A stretch of 64,000 nucleotides of DNA, taken from Streptomyces yatensis (GTDB lineage: Bacteria; Actinomycetota; Actinomycetes; Streptomycetales; Streptomycetaceae). A program made the translations under genes and the position numbers. Below, in pieces: positions 55,518 through 64,000 of this stretch (within the stretch, counting starts at the first letter, position 1; every line of letters starts with the position of its first letter). The stretch spans positions 7,626,001 through 7,690,000 of the forward strand of contig NZ_CP072941.1 in the NCBI RefSeq assembly GCF_018069625.1, written 5' to 3'. The notes under the pieces were generated by a model. The model saw nothing but the letters and a program-made list of their open reading frames with translations, was not told the origin of the DNA and made no database searches.

Positions 55518-56165
55518 GTGCGGCTCGAAGCGATCACCTGGGAACGGCTGACCGACGCGACCGCCGACCGCATCGCCGGGCTGACGGCGGCGGACGGCGG
55601 CCCCTGGCTGAGAGTGGCCGTCGACGGGGCTCCGGCGGCGCCCACCGCCGAGCTGGCGCGGGATCTGTCGGAGGCGCTGCGGATCCGGGGGCGTCCGGTG
55701 CTGGTGGTCGGGTCGGCGGGGTTCTGGCGGCCCGCCTCGCTGCGCTTCGAGTACGGGAAGCGGGACCCCGACGCGTACTACGACCGCTGGCTGGACACCG
55801 GTGCCCTGTGGCGCGAGGTCTTCGATCCGCTGGACCCGGGGGCGGGCGGCACCGGGCGGGTCCTGCCCGACCTGTGGGATCCGGTGACCGACCGGGCCAC
55901 GCGCAGCCCGTACGCCGAACTTCCGCGGGGCGGGGTGCTGCTGCTGCACGGCGCGCTGCTGCTGGGGCACTGGTTCCCGTTCGATCTGTCGGTGCATCTG
56001 CGGCTGTCCCCGGCGGCCCTCGCCCGCCGCACGCAGGAGGACGACCGCTGGACCCTGCCGGCCTTCGCGCGCTACGAGGACGAGGTGGGGCCGGGTGAGG
56101 CGGCGGATGTGGTGGTGCGGATGGACGACCCCCGGCATCCGGCCTGGCACCGCCCCGAGCCGTAA
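55518..56165 (+). CDS. Uridine-kinase-like protein lacking a P-loop
   Basis: A 215-residue protein. Its plan follows actinobacterial uridine-kinase-like NTPases: RVAVDGAPAAPTAELARDL, then RPVLVVGSAGFWRPASLRFE, the YYDRWLDTGALWREVFDPL segment, GGVLLLHGALLLGHWF and DLSVHLRLSPAALARR. Where relatives have G-x4-GKT/S, this one reads GAPAAPTAE, so the ATP-binding Lys is missing. It may be a binding or scaffold protein rather than a kinase. GTG start, with CATGAT six bases upstream. Confidence 0.82.
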   Translation: MRLEAITWERLTDATADRIAGLTAADGGPWLRVAVDGAPAAPTAELARDLSEALRIRGRPVLVVGSAGFWRPASLRFEYGKRDPDAYYDRWLDTGALWREVFDPLDPGAGGTGRVLPDLWDPVTDRATRSPYAELPRGGVLLLHGALLLGHWFPFDLSVHLRLSPAALARRTQEDDRWTLPAFARYEDEVGPGEAADVVVRMDDPRHPAWHRPEP

Positions 56166-56223
56166 CCGGGGTGCGTCTCGGGGCGGTGCGCGGGACATCA
56201 TGTCCGGGGTGGTGCGCGGAAGG

Positions 56224-56886
56224 TCACTTCTTGTCCGGCGGGCATTCCTTCCAGGCGAAGTGATAGGTGGTGCTCACATCGCCGTCGGTCGAGTCCATCG
56301 CGATGAAGCTGGTCGTTTCCTTGGTGTTGGACGTTCCGGCGTTGGCCCGCAACTCGGTGTTGATGTTGAAGTTGCGGAGTTCGCCGCACGGCGACCACAC
56401 CACGGTCGCGATATCGGCCGTGTCGGTGACCTGCCAGTTGTCGTCGTAGGAACCGGCGAAGTCATGCGTGTTGGACGAGGTCTGCGACTGCCCCTGGAAG
56501 TAGTACGAGGCCTTCTGCGTGGCGGACGCGCCCTTTTCCAGATGGGCGAAACCACGGTAGTCGACACTGGCGATGGCGTAGGAGAAGCCCTGTGGCACAT
56601 GCGTGACCAGACTCAGCTGACAGTTCTTTCTGAAGTCCGTCGGCTTGGCTCCCTTGCCCACCTGGGCGAGGTACTCGCTGTAGGTCACGGTGAAGGCCGT
56701 GTTGTCGGGGGACACGGCGATCGCCGCGGTGCCCGCCGGGCAGCCCGATCCATTCACGGTGGCGACCGTGATCACGATCTTGTCCGGTGGCACGGTGTCG
56801 AACGGGGGTTGCGCATATGCCTGGGAAGTGAGCGTCGAGGCGAATAACGCCGCGACCACGCCGCCTGCGTACAGAACACCGGGCAT
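56224..56886 (-). CDS. Secreted DUF4360 protein, copy 1
   Basis: A 220-residue exported protein. The signal region is MPGVLYAGGVVAALFAS up to AYAQ near residue 25. The body has VNGSGCPAGTAAIAVSPDNT, FTVTYSEYLAQVG, KNCQLSLVTHVPQGFSYAIA and the closing CPPDKK, which I recognise as DUF4360. Three or four cysteines suggest disulphides. Function is unknown; related fungal and bacterial proteins are surface-exposed. A ggaga site precedes the ATG. It lies 30 bases after a close paralogue on the same strand. Confidence 0.88.
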   Translation of the reverse strand: MPGVLYAGGVVAALFASTLTSQAYAQPPFDTVPPDKIVITVATVNGSGCPAGTAAIAVSPDNTAFTVTYSEYLAQVGKGAKPTDFRKNCQLSLVTHVPQGFSYAIASVDYRGFAHLEKGASATQKASYYFQGQSQTSSNTHDFAGSYDDNWQVTDTADIATVVWSPCGELRNFNINTELRANAGTSNTKETTSFIAMDSTDGDVSTTYHFAWKECPPDKK

Positions 56887-56916
56887 GATTCTCCATTCGA
56901 TGGTGGATTTACCGCG

Positions 56917-57570
56917 CTACTGGACGGCGGAGGGGCATTCCTTCCAGGCGAGGTGGTAAATGGTGCTGACGCCGCCGTCCGTCGAGTCCATGGCCATGAA
57001 GCTGGTGCTGCCCGAGGAGGAGGTGCCGGCGCTGACCCGCAGCTCGGTGTTGACGTTGAAGTTGCGGTCCTGGCCGCAGGGGGCCCACACCAGGGCGCTG
57101 TAGTCGGTGCTGTCGGTGGTCTGCCAGTTGTCGTTGTACGGACCGCTGAATTCATGGGTCCGTGACGCGGTGTCCGCCGAGCCCTGGAAGTAGTAGCTCG
57201 CCTTCTCGGTGCCCTTGGCGCCCTTTTCGAGGTAGCCATAACCCCGGTAGTCGACCTGGGCGATGGCGTACGTGAATCCCTGCGGCACATGCACGCCGAG
57301 GCTGAGCTGGCAGTTCTTACGGATGTCGGTCGGATCCGCGCCGGGGCCCACCTGGGCGAGATAGTCGCTGTAGGTCACGGTGAAGGCCGAGTTGTCGGCG
57401 GCGGTGGCCACGGCGGTGGTGCCCTTGGGGCAGCCGGAGCCGTTCACCGTCTTGACGCTTATCTGGATCTTTTCCGGCGGCGTGTCAGGAGCCGAGGAAA
57501 CACCTTGGGTGGAAAGGGCCGAGGCGAATAGCGCCGCGGCGGCGCCGCCCGCGAGCAGAACACCGGACAT
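56917..57570 (-). CDS. Secreted DUF4360 protein, copy 2
   Basis: A 217-residue paralogue of the preceding entry, aligning from signal peptide to C-terminus (VNGSGCPKGTTAVATAADNS, FTVTYSDYLAQVGPGADPTD, CQLSLGVHVPQGFTYAIA). It is first in transcription order, with ggaga before the ATG. The two genes form a tandem duplication and probably one operon. Divergence is spread evenly, so the duplication is not recent. Each would be exported and disulphide-bonded. Confidence 0.88.
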   Translation of the reverse strand: MSGVLLAGGAAAALFASALSTQGVSSAPDTPPEKIQISVKTVNGSGCPKGTTAVATAADNSAFTVTYSDYLAQVGPGADPTDIRKNCQLSLGVHVPQGFTYAIAQVDYRGYGYLEKGAKGTEKASYYFQGSADTASRTHEFSGPYNDNWQTTDSTDYSALVWAPCGQDRNFNVNTELRVSAGTSSSGSTSFMAMDSTDGGVSTIYHLAWKECPSAVQ

Positions 57571-57929
57571 GGTTCTCCAATTCGATCACTTGTGGGGACG
57601 TAGTTGAGCGGTGAATTTCCAAGGAGCGGGAAGAACAGGGCGTGCGGGTAGGGCAGGGGGAACCGCAGGAGCGGGTGGAGCGGGAAGATCGATGAAACGA
57701 GGAAGAGCAGAAGAGCAGAAGAGCAGATGAGCTGCAGTGCGGAAGAGCGGGGAAGAGCGTTATCGCGCGGTACGGTTCGTACGGCCGAACGCAATGAGAG
57801 CCCCATGCCCGGCGGGTGACGGAATGCCAGGGCGATGGGCGCTCCTAAGATAGGGGTGATAGGCAAGCGCCACAAGACGGCCGAGGAATTCCGGAACAAG
57901 ATATTTCCGTCCCGGCCGGGAAGAACGAT
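57571..57929. other. Spacer with purine-rich repeats, no gene seen
   Basis: These 359 bases separate the DUF4360 pair from the alkyltransferase. Around 57702-57757 the octamer gaagagca and relatives (gaagagcg) recur about five times. A short inverted repeat, ggcgct with agcgcc, brackets 57839-57873. The promoter of the DUF4360 operon must lie here, but I cannot place it. Confidence 0.5.
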
Positions 57930-58565
57930 TCAGAAGAGCGGTTGCGGAAGAACGCCTTCCAGTGCCAGCAGGGAGCGCTTGGTCTCCAGCCCGCCGCCGA
58001 AGCCGCCGATGCCCCCGTCGCTCTCGACCACCCGGTGGCAGGGCACCACAACGGGCAGCGGATTGCTCCCCATGGCCACGCCGACGGCACGGGCCGCGCC
58101 CGGCTCGCCCACCCGGTCGGCGAGGTCCTGATAGCCGACGACCGTGCCGTAGGGAACATGGGCGGCCAGCTCGCGCAGCACCCGGCGGTTGAAGCCGGTG
58201 GTCAGGGACCAGTCCAGGGTGAGGGTGAACGCCTTGGTGTCCTCGGCGAAATAGCTCTCCACCTGGCGGATCGCCTCGGCGAGATGCTCGGCGCAGCGAG
58301 GCGCCGCCGGGGCGGCCGCGGTGCCGCCGGCCGGGGAGGGCAGGGGCGTGGGCTCGGTGCCCAGGCGGCGGGTGAGCCTGGCGACGGCCTCGGCCGCCGT
58401 CTTCCCCGCCGCGTGGAAGACCACCTGGACCAGCCCCTCGTCCGTGGCCGCGAGCAGCAGCGGGCCGATGGGCGTGGCCGGGACCGCCCAGGCCCAGGCG
58501 CGCGCGTCCCGCCGCTTTGGCCCCTCGTGCGGGTCCCGCTGTGTCTGCCGCTCCGCGATCGTCAC
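57930..58565 (-). CDS. ogt: Methylated-DNA--protein-cysteine methyltransferase
   Basis: A 211-residue protein. The active site PLPVVVPCHRVVESDG holds the acceptor cysteine in PCHRV at about residue 178. GFNRRVLRELAAHVPYGTVV is the DNA-binding helix-turn-helix with the arginine finger. It removes methyl groups from O6-methylguanine in a suicide reaction. An Ala/Pro/Gly insert near residue 75 lengthens the N-terminal domain. The GTG start is supported by TACGCT six bases upstream. Confidence 0.94.
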   Translation of the reverse strand: MTIAERQTQRDPHEGPKRRDARAWAWAVPATPIGPLLLAATDEGLVQVVFHAAGKTAAEAVARLTRRLGTEPTPLPSPAGGTAAAPAAPRCAEHLAEAIRQVESYFAEDTKAFTLTLDWSLTTGFNRRVLRELAAHVPYGTVVGYQDLADRVGEPGAARAVGVAMGSNPLPVVVPCHRVVESDGGIGGFGGGLETKRSLLALEGVLPQPLF

Positions 58566-58571
58566 GCCCTC

Positions 58572-58577
58572 AGCGTA
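58572..58577 (-). promoter_or_regulatory. Leaderless promoter -10 of the alkyltransferase gene
   Basis: On the minus strand TACGCT is followed by gagggc and the GTG at 58565. It lies beside the terminator of the upstream phosphodiesterase gene. Confidence 0.55.
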
Positions 58578-58593
58578 GAACCCGCCACCGACA

Positions 58594-58621
58594 GCGCCCC
58601 GCCGGTCGGCCGGCGGGGCGC
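58594..58621 (-). terminator. Terminator of the glycerophosphodiesterase gene
   Basis: A perfect 12-base-pair stem (58594-58605 with 58610-58621) and a tcgg loop lie 20 bases past the stop on the minus strand. Confidence 0.8.
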
Positions 58622-58640
58622 CTCGTTCACGAGCCGTGGG

Positions 58641-59525
58641 TCAGGAGGCGTCGTCGAGGGCGTCCCGGACCACATCGGGTTTGTTGGTGATGATGCCGTT
58701 CACACCCATGCCCGCGACCGAGACCGCCGACGGTCCGTCGTTGACGGTCCAGGTGTAGACCTCCAGCGGCTTGCCGTGCGCCCCGTCCACCGATCGCACC
58801 GCGGCCACGTAGCCGGCGTCGATGGTGGTGTAGCTGGGGTTGATCTGGTCGGAGAACTCGGCGTACTCCGGCAGGTCGGCGACGGTCGGGGTGCCGAGGA
58901 AGCCGGTCTTGACGTCCGGCCGCAGCCGGTGGACCGTCCGCACGGAGTCGGCGCTGAAGCTCTGGATGATCAGCCGGCGCTTGTGCCGATGGTCCAGCCA
59001 GCCCTCTCTGCGCAGCTCCCGCAGCGTCTGGCCTTCGATCCCCGGATAGCGCTCAGGAGCCTTGAGCTCCATCAGAAGCTTTTGGTGATTGTCCGAAACC
59101 CGGTCCATGTACTCCTCCAGGGTCGGCACCGTCTCGCCCTGGAACTCGGGGCCGAACCAGCTTCCGGCGTCCAGCTTCTCGATCTCGTCGAGGGTGAAGT
59201 CGGAGATGTTCCAGGGCGCCCGGTCCGGGAACACCTGCTCGACGTCGGTGGTCCGGCTCAGCGTGGTGTCGTGCATCACGATCAGCTCGCCGTCCCTGGT
59301 GCGCTGGACGTCGTTCTCGACCCAGTCGATGCCCAGGTCGTCGGCGGCGTCGACGGCGGCCAGGGTGTTCTCGGGGGCGTAGGCGGAGGCGCCGCGGTGG
59401 GCCACGGTGACCGTGTGGTGATGCGTCTGCCCGGTGGGCTGGGCGGTCGCGGTGGCCGTGGGGAGGAAGAGCGCGGACATCCCGATGAGCGCGCCGGTTA
59501 ACGCGGCGGCCGGGCGGATCTGCAT
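58641..59525 (-). CDS. Secreted glycerophosphodiester phosphodiesterase
   Basis: A 294-residue exported enzyme. A signal peptide ends near residue 30 (ALFLPTATATAQ). The GDPD core has VAHRGASAYAPENTLAAVDA, WVENDVQRTRDGELIVMHD (metal and catalytic residues HR, E-x-D, H), LLMELKAPERYPG and VYTWTVND. It cleaves glycerophosphodiesters to glycerol-3-phosphate outside the cell, for example from teichoic acid or lipid breakdown. ATG 59525 has gaggag upstream; longer frames lack a signal. Homologues are often phosphate-controlled; no PHO box was identified. Confidence 0.93.
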   Translation of the reverse strand: MQIRPAAALTGALIGMSALFLPTATATAQPTGQTHHHTVTVAHRGASAYAPENTLAAVDAADDLGIDWVENDVQRTRDGELIVMHDTTLSRTTDVEQVFPDRAPWNISDFTLDEIEKLDAGSWFGPEFQGETVPTLEEYMDRVSDNHQKLLMELKAPERYPGIEGQTLRELRREGWLDHRHKRRLIIQSFSADSVRTVHRLRPDVKTGFLGTPTVADLPEYAEFSDQINPSYTTIDAGYVAAVRSVDGAHGKPLEVYTWTVNDGPSAVSVAGMGVNGIITNKPDVVRDALDDAS

Positions 59526-59727
59526 ACGGACTCCTCGCGTGGTCTGACTCTCGTCTGACTCATGGACGGGCAGAGGGTCCCAGATGCGCGGTAGCGGAGG
59601 ATAGGTATCGGATGGACGGAAAATTCGTGCCACGGGCGACATCATGCGCATGATCGTCCGAATCCGGCCGGAGGGCCGGGGGGCGGGCCGCGCACGGGAA
59701 CGCCCCGCCGTTGTCAGTGGCGAGTCG

Positions 59728-59733
59728 TACGGT
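59728..59733 (+). promoter_or_regulatory. Leaderless promoter -10 of uvrB
   Basis: TACGGT is followed by seven bases and the uvrB ATG at 59741. I found no LexA-type box in the 100 bases upstream. Confidence 0.55.
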
Positions 59734-59740
59734 TGGTGTC

Positions 59741-61879
<2,139 letters not shown>

Positions 61880-61884
61880 CGGCC

Positions 61885-61913
61885 GGGCGCCCCGGGTCTT
61901 CCCCGGGGCGCCC
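61885..61913 (+). terminator. Terminator after uvrB
   Basis: A perfect 12-base-pair stem (61885-61896 with 61902-61913) and a 5-base loop, six bases after the uvrB stop. Confidence 0.85.
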
Positions 61914-62074
61914 GCCCGCTCGCTGTGTTGCAAGACCGACACAAAAGCCCACTCGTCCGGCCGGAGCCCTGGCGGCAGTGCATAGGGTTTTCGGAGGGCC
62001 GTGCATACGGCGCGGCCACGGCCGCACACCCGCGGCGGCCACGGGGAATCGAGAGACGAGAGTAGGGACAGCGC

Positions 62075-62653
62075 GTGACGGTCAACATGTCCAAGGGACA
62101 GGCCATCAGCCTGCAGAAGGCCGACGGGGGCGCCCTGACCGCGGTGCGGATGGGGCTGGGCTGGCAGGCCGCGCCCCGCCGCGGACTGTTCGGCTCCCGT
62201 ACGAGGGAGATCGACCTCGATGCGTCGGCCGTCCTCTTCGCCGACAAGCAGCCGACCGATGTCGTCTTCTTCCGCCACCTGGTCAGCGACGACGGCTCGG
62301 TCCGCCACACCGGTGACAACCTCGTGGGCGGGGCCGGACAGGGCGGCGACGACGAGGCGATCCTGGTCGATCTGCAGCGGGTGCCCGTCCACATCGACCA
62401 GATCGTCTTCACGGTGAACTCCTTCACCGGCCAGACCTTCGCCGAGGTGCAGAACGCGTTCTGCAGGCTGGTGGACGAGACCAACGGGCAGGAGCTCGCC
62501 CGCTACACCCTCACCGGCGGCGGGCAGTACACCGCCCAGATCATGGCCACGGTCCAGCGCGCGGGCGGTGCCTGGCAGATGAAGGCGGTCGGCGAGCCGG
62601 CCAACGGCCGTACCTTCCAGGACCTGATGCCGCACATCGTGCCGCATCTGTAA
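62075..62653 (+). CDS. terD: TerD-family calcium-binding stress protein
   Basis: A 192-residue cytoplasmic protein. MTVNMSKGQAISLQKADGG is the typical opening. REIDLDASAVLFADKQPTDV and the later DDEAILVDLQRVPVHIDQIV hold the acidic calcium-binding residues, and MPHIVPHL closes the protein. TerD proteins belong to tellurite/stress resistance clusters and affect differentiation in Streptomyces. GTG at 62075 is used, with TAGGGA six bases before it; ATG 62087 is a weaker option. A second TerD-like gene follows after a strong terminator. Confidence 0.92.
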   Translation: MTVNMSKGQAISLQKADGGALTAVRMGLGWQAAPRRGLFGSRTREIDLDASAVLFADKQPTDVVFFRHLVSDDGSVRHTGDNLVGGAGQGGDDEAILVDLQRVPVHIDQIVFTVNSFTGQTFAEVQNAFCRLVDETNGQELARYTLTGGGQYTAQIMATVQRAGGAWQMKAVGEPANGRTFQDLMPHIVPHL

Positions 62654-62729
62654 AACGGCCGTCACCGCCGCTCGGACGAGTGGCGTACACGTCGACCAGC
62701 GGATCCGCCCCGGAGGCGAACCGCCCGGA

Positions 62730-62777
62730 TGAGCGCGTCGGCCCGGTGGAGCACAGCTCACCGGGCCGACGCGCTCA
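62730..62777 (+). terminator. Terminator after terD
   Basis: A perfect 19-base-pair stem (62730-62748 with 62759-62777) closes a 10-base loop, 76 bases past the terD stop. The two TerD-type genes are therefore probably separate transcripts. Confidence 0.88.
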
Positions 62778-62822
62778 CCGCACCCGTACGGCATCAGCGG
62801 AATACGACGAGGGGACGCAGCC

Positions 62823-64000
62823 ATGACGGCCGAGCTGGTCCGAGGGCAGAACCACCCCCTGCCCCAGACCCGTTTGGAGATCCGGATCTCTGCGGGCAAT
62901 CCGATCGTGGCCGGGGCGACACTCGGCGATGAGCGGGGCACGGTGCACGGCGCCGAATGGGTCGCGCACCCCGCCTCGCCCCAGCTGGCCGGGATAGAGG
63001 TGCCCAAACAGGCGGCGGCCGACCACCGGCTCGCCGTCGACCTCGACGCGATGCCCGACCACATCCACCGGGTCACCGTGCTGCTCGCGCTGCCGGTCGG
63101 CGTCGGCGGCCCGGCCCGGTTCGGCGTCATGGCCGCACCGTTCGTCGCCGTCACCGGCCTCGACGGCACCGAGATCGCCGGCTACACCATCACCGATCTG
63201 GACTCGGAGTCCGCGGTGACCGCCCTGGAGCTCTACCGCAGGCAGGGCGCCTGGAAGGTGCGCGCGGTCGGCCAGGGGTACGCGGGCGGGCTGGCCGCCA
63301 TGCTGCACGACCAGGGGCTGGCGGAGGGCACCGACCTCGCGGCGCGGATCAACGAGGCGGTGGCGCGGGGCATGGCCCGCTCGGTCGCCCAGCCCCCGCC
63401 CCGCTCCGAGGCCGACGACCGGGTGCGCACATCGGCCGCGGGCGGCGCCGACCCGGCGGCCCCTGCGAGCGGCGGCGCCGATCCGGCCCCCGCCCAGCCG
63501 CCGACCCCGCCGCAGCAGACCCAGGGCGCGCCCGCCGCCGGAGGGCCGGTCAACTACGAGCACCCGGCCCGCCGTACGGCCGCGCCGCCCACCCCCGCGC
63601 CCACCGCGCCGCCCGCCGCCCCCGGACAGCCCGCCCAGCCGGTCGCGGGCGACGCCTCCGGCTGGACCATGGACGAGCGGCTCTACAACCAGGTCTGGGG
63701 CATGTTCGAGGACCTGGCCCGGACGGCCGCGGCCTACCGCAGCGCCGTGGACTTCGCCGAGTCCCGGATGGAGCAGGAGCTGGACCGGGTGCTCTCCGAT
63801 CCGCGCACCCGGGTGGGCCCGGCCGCCGACTCCGCCCGTGCCGACGCGCGCGCCAAGCACGCCGACCTCGTCGAGCAGGCCCGCGCCGCCCTCGACCGCG
63901 ATCTGGCGCAGCTCACCGCCGAGGCCGAGGTGGTGGAGCCCGCGCTGCCGCCCGCCTACGCCCGCTGGGACAGCCCGGTGTGGCAGGCGTACCAGGTGCC
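62823..64000 (+). CDS. TerD/TerA-like protein with long extension (3' end outside window)
   Basis: The frame from ATG 62823 stays open to the window end, 392 codons. Residues about 1-165 are a TerD-like domain (MTAELVRGQNHPLPQTRLEI, then GTEIAGYTITDLDSESAVTA, ELYRRQGAWKVRAVGQGYAG). A Pro/Ala/Gly-rich linker (about 200-280) leads to a helical region (MDERLYNQVWGMFEDLARTA and long Ala/Arg/Glu helices that look coiled-coil). gaggggacgc lies upstream. It may couple a calcium-binding module to an unknown partner. The missing C-terminus prevents a full call. Confidence 0.85.
   Translation, partial: MTAELVRGQNHPLPQTRLEIRISAGNPIVAGATLGDERGTVHGAEWVAHPASPQLAGIEVPKQAAADHRLAVDLDAMPDHIHRVTVLLALPVGVGGPARFGVMAAPFVAVTGLDGTEIAGYTITDLDSESAVTALELYRRQGAWKVRAVGQGYAGGLAAMLHDQGLAEGTDLAARINEAVARGMARSVAQPPPRSEADDRVRTSAAGGADPAAPASGGADPAPAQPPTPPQQTQGAPAAGGPVNYEHPARRTAAPPTPAPTAPPAAPGQPAQPVAGDASGWTMDERLYNQVWGMFEDLARTAAAYRSAVDFAESRMEQELDRVLSDPRTRVGPAADSARADARAKHADLVEQARAALDRDLAQLTAEAEVVEPALPPAYARWDSPVWQAYQV

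Noticed and set aside
57942..59501. 519-codon plus-strand frame over the alkyltransferase and phosphodiesterase
   Set aside because: Antisense to two well-supported enzymes and crosses a perfect terminator stem.
62729..62932. 67-codon frame between the two TerD-family genes
   Set aside because: It starts at the perfect 19-bp terminator stem and overlaps the real gene start at 62823.

Overview
The window is a piece of Streptomyces chromosome (species not determinable from this alone). The evidence is a GC content near 72%, strong G/C third-position bias, GTG and TTG starts, many leaderless TAnnnT promoters, a Streptomyces griseus-type trypsin, DUF3068 and DUF4360 secreted proteins, and a gene order I recall as the conserved core of Streptomyces chromosomes: gltBD, chorismate mutase, pyk, ANTAR regulator, liv operon, polA, rpsA, coaE, uvrB, terD. 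I could not check that synteny against a database.

Layout. 1-2721: end of gltB and complete gltD (glutamate synthase). 2866-6472: a YtrA-type GntR repressor with its own operator, an ABC ATPase and two duplicated permeases in one overlapping operon. 6603-11195: a membrane glycosyltransferase, a PPOX-type flavoenzyme, an HExxH protein, trypsin SprT and a VOC protein. 11196-16734 and on to 18239: repeat-rich spacer, chorismate mutase, aminopeptidase N, a small protein, then a PLP decarboxylase and amine N-hydroxylase pair behind a probable iron box, without the usual acyltransferase and synthetase. 18277-22651: Tat-exported 5'-nucleotidase, SIMPL protein, pyruvate kinase. 22688-23631: a low-GC LAGLIDADG homing-endonuclease-like gene downstream of an unusual short-variable-loop tRNA with a CAA (Leu) anticodon. 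23728-30116: PdtaR-like ANTAR regulator converging on the livJHMGF branched-chain amino acid transporter. 30581-34165: lipoprotein, thioesterase, molybdopterin oxidoreductase. 34443-41769: polA, secreted lytic transglycosylase, a 44-residue membrane peptide with a DUF3068 protein, and a toxin-antitoxin pair with an altered Fic motif. 41990-47396: HrpB helicase, methyltransferase, rpsA with a long leader. 47459-54284: cut-short beta-helix protein, PAC2 protein, coaE, TPR protein, a roughly 370-bp minisatellite, two small membrane proteins, ADP-ribosylglycohydrolase, FUSC protein. 54349-64000: MazF/PemK-like protein, DUF1697, a uridine-kinase-like protein without a P-loop, two tandem DUF4360 proteins, DNA alkyl transferase, glycerophosphodiesterase, uvrB, and two TerD-family genes, the second cut by the window end.

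Functional themes are nitrogen assimilation and amino-acid uptake (gltBD, liv), DNA repair and replication (polA, uvrB, alkyl transferase), iron-linked polyamine N-hydroxylation, and secreted enzymes. No insertion sequences, CRISPR arrays or prophage were seen. The accessory signals are the endonuclease/tRNA locus, the orphan hydroxamate pair, the toxin-like genes and many short tandem repeats in spacers.
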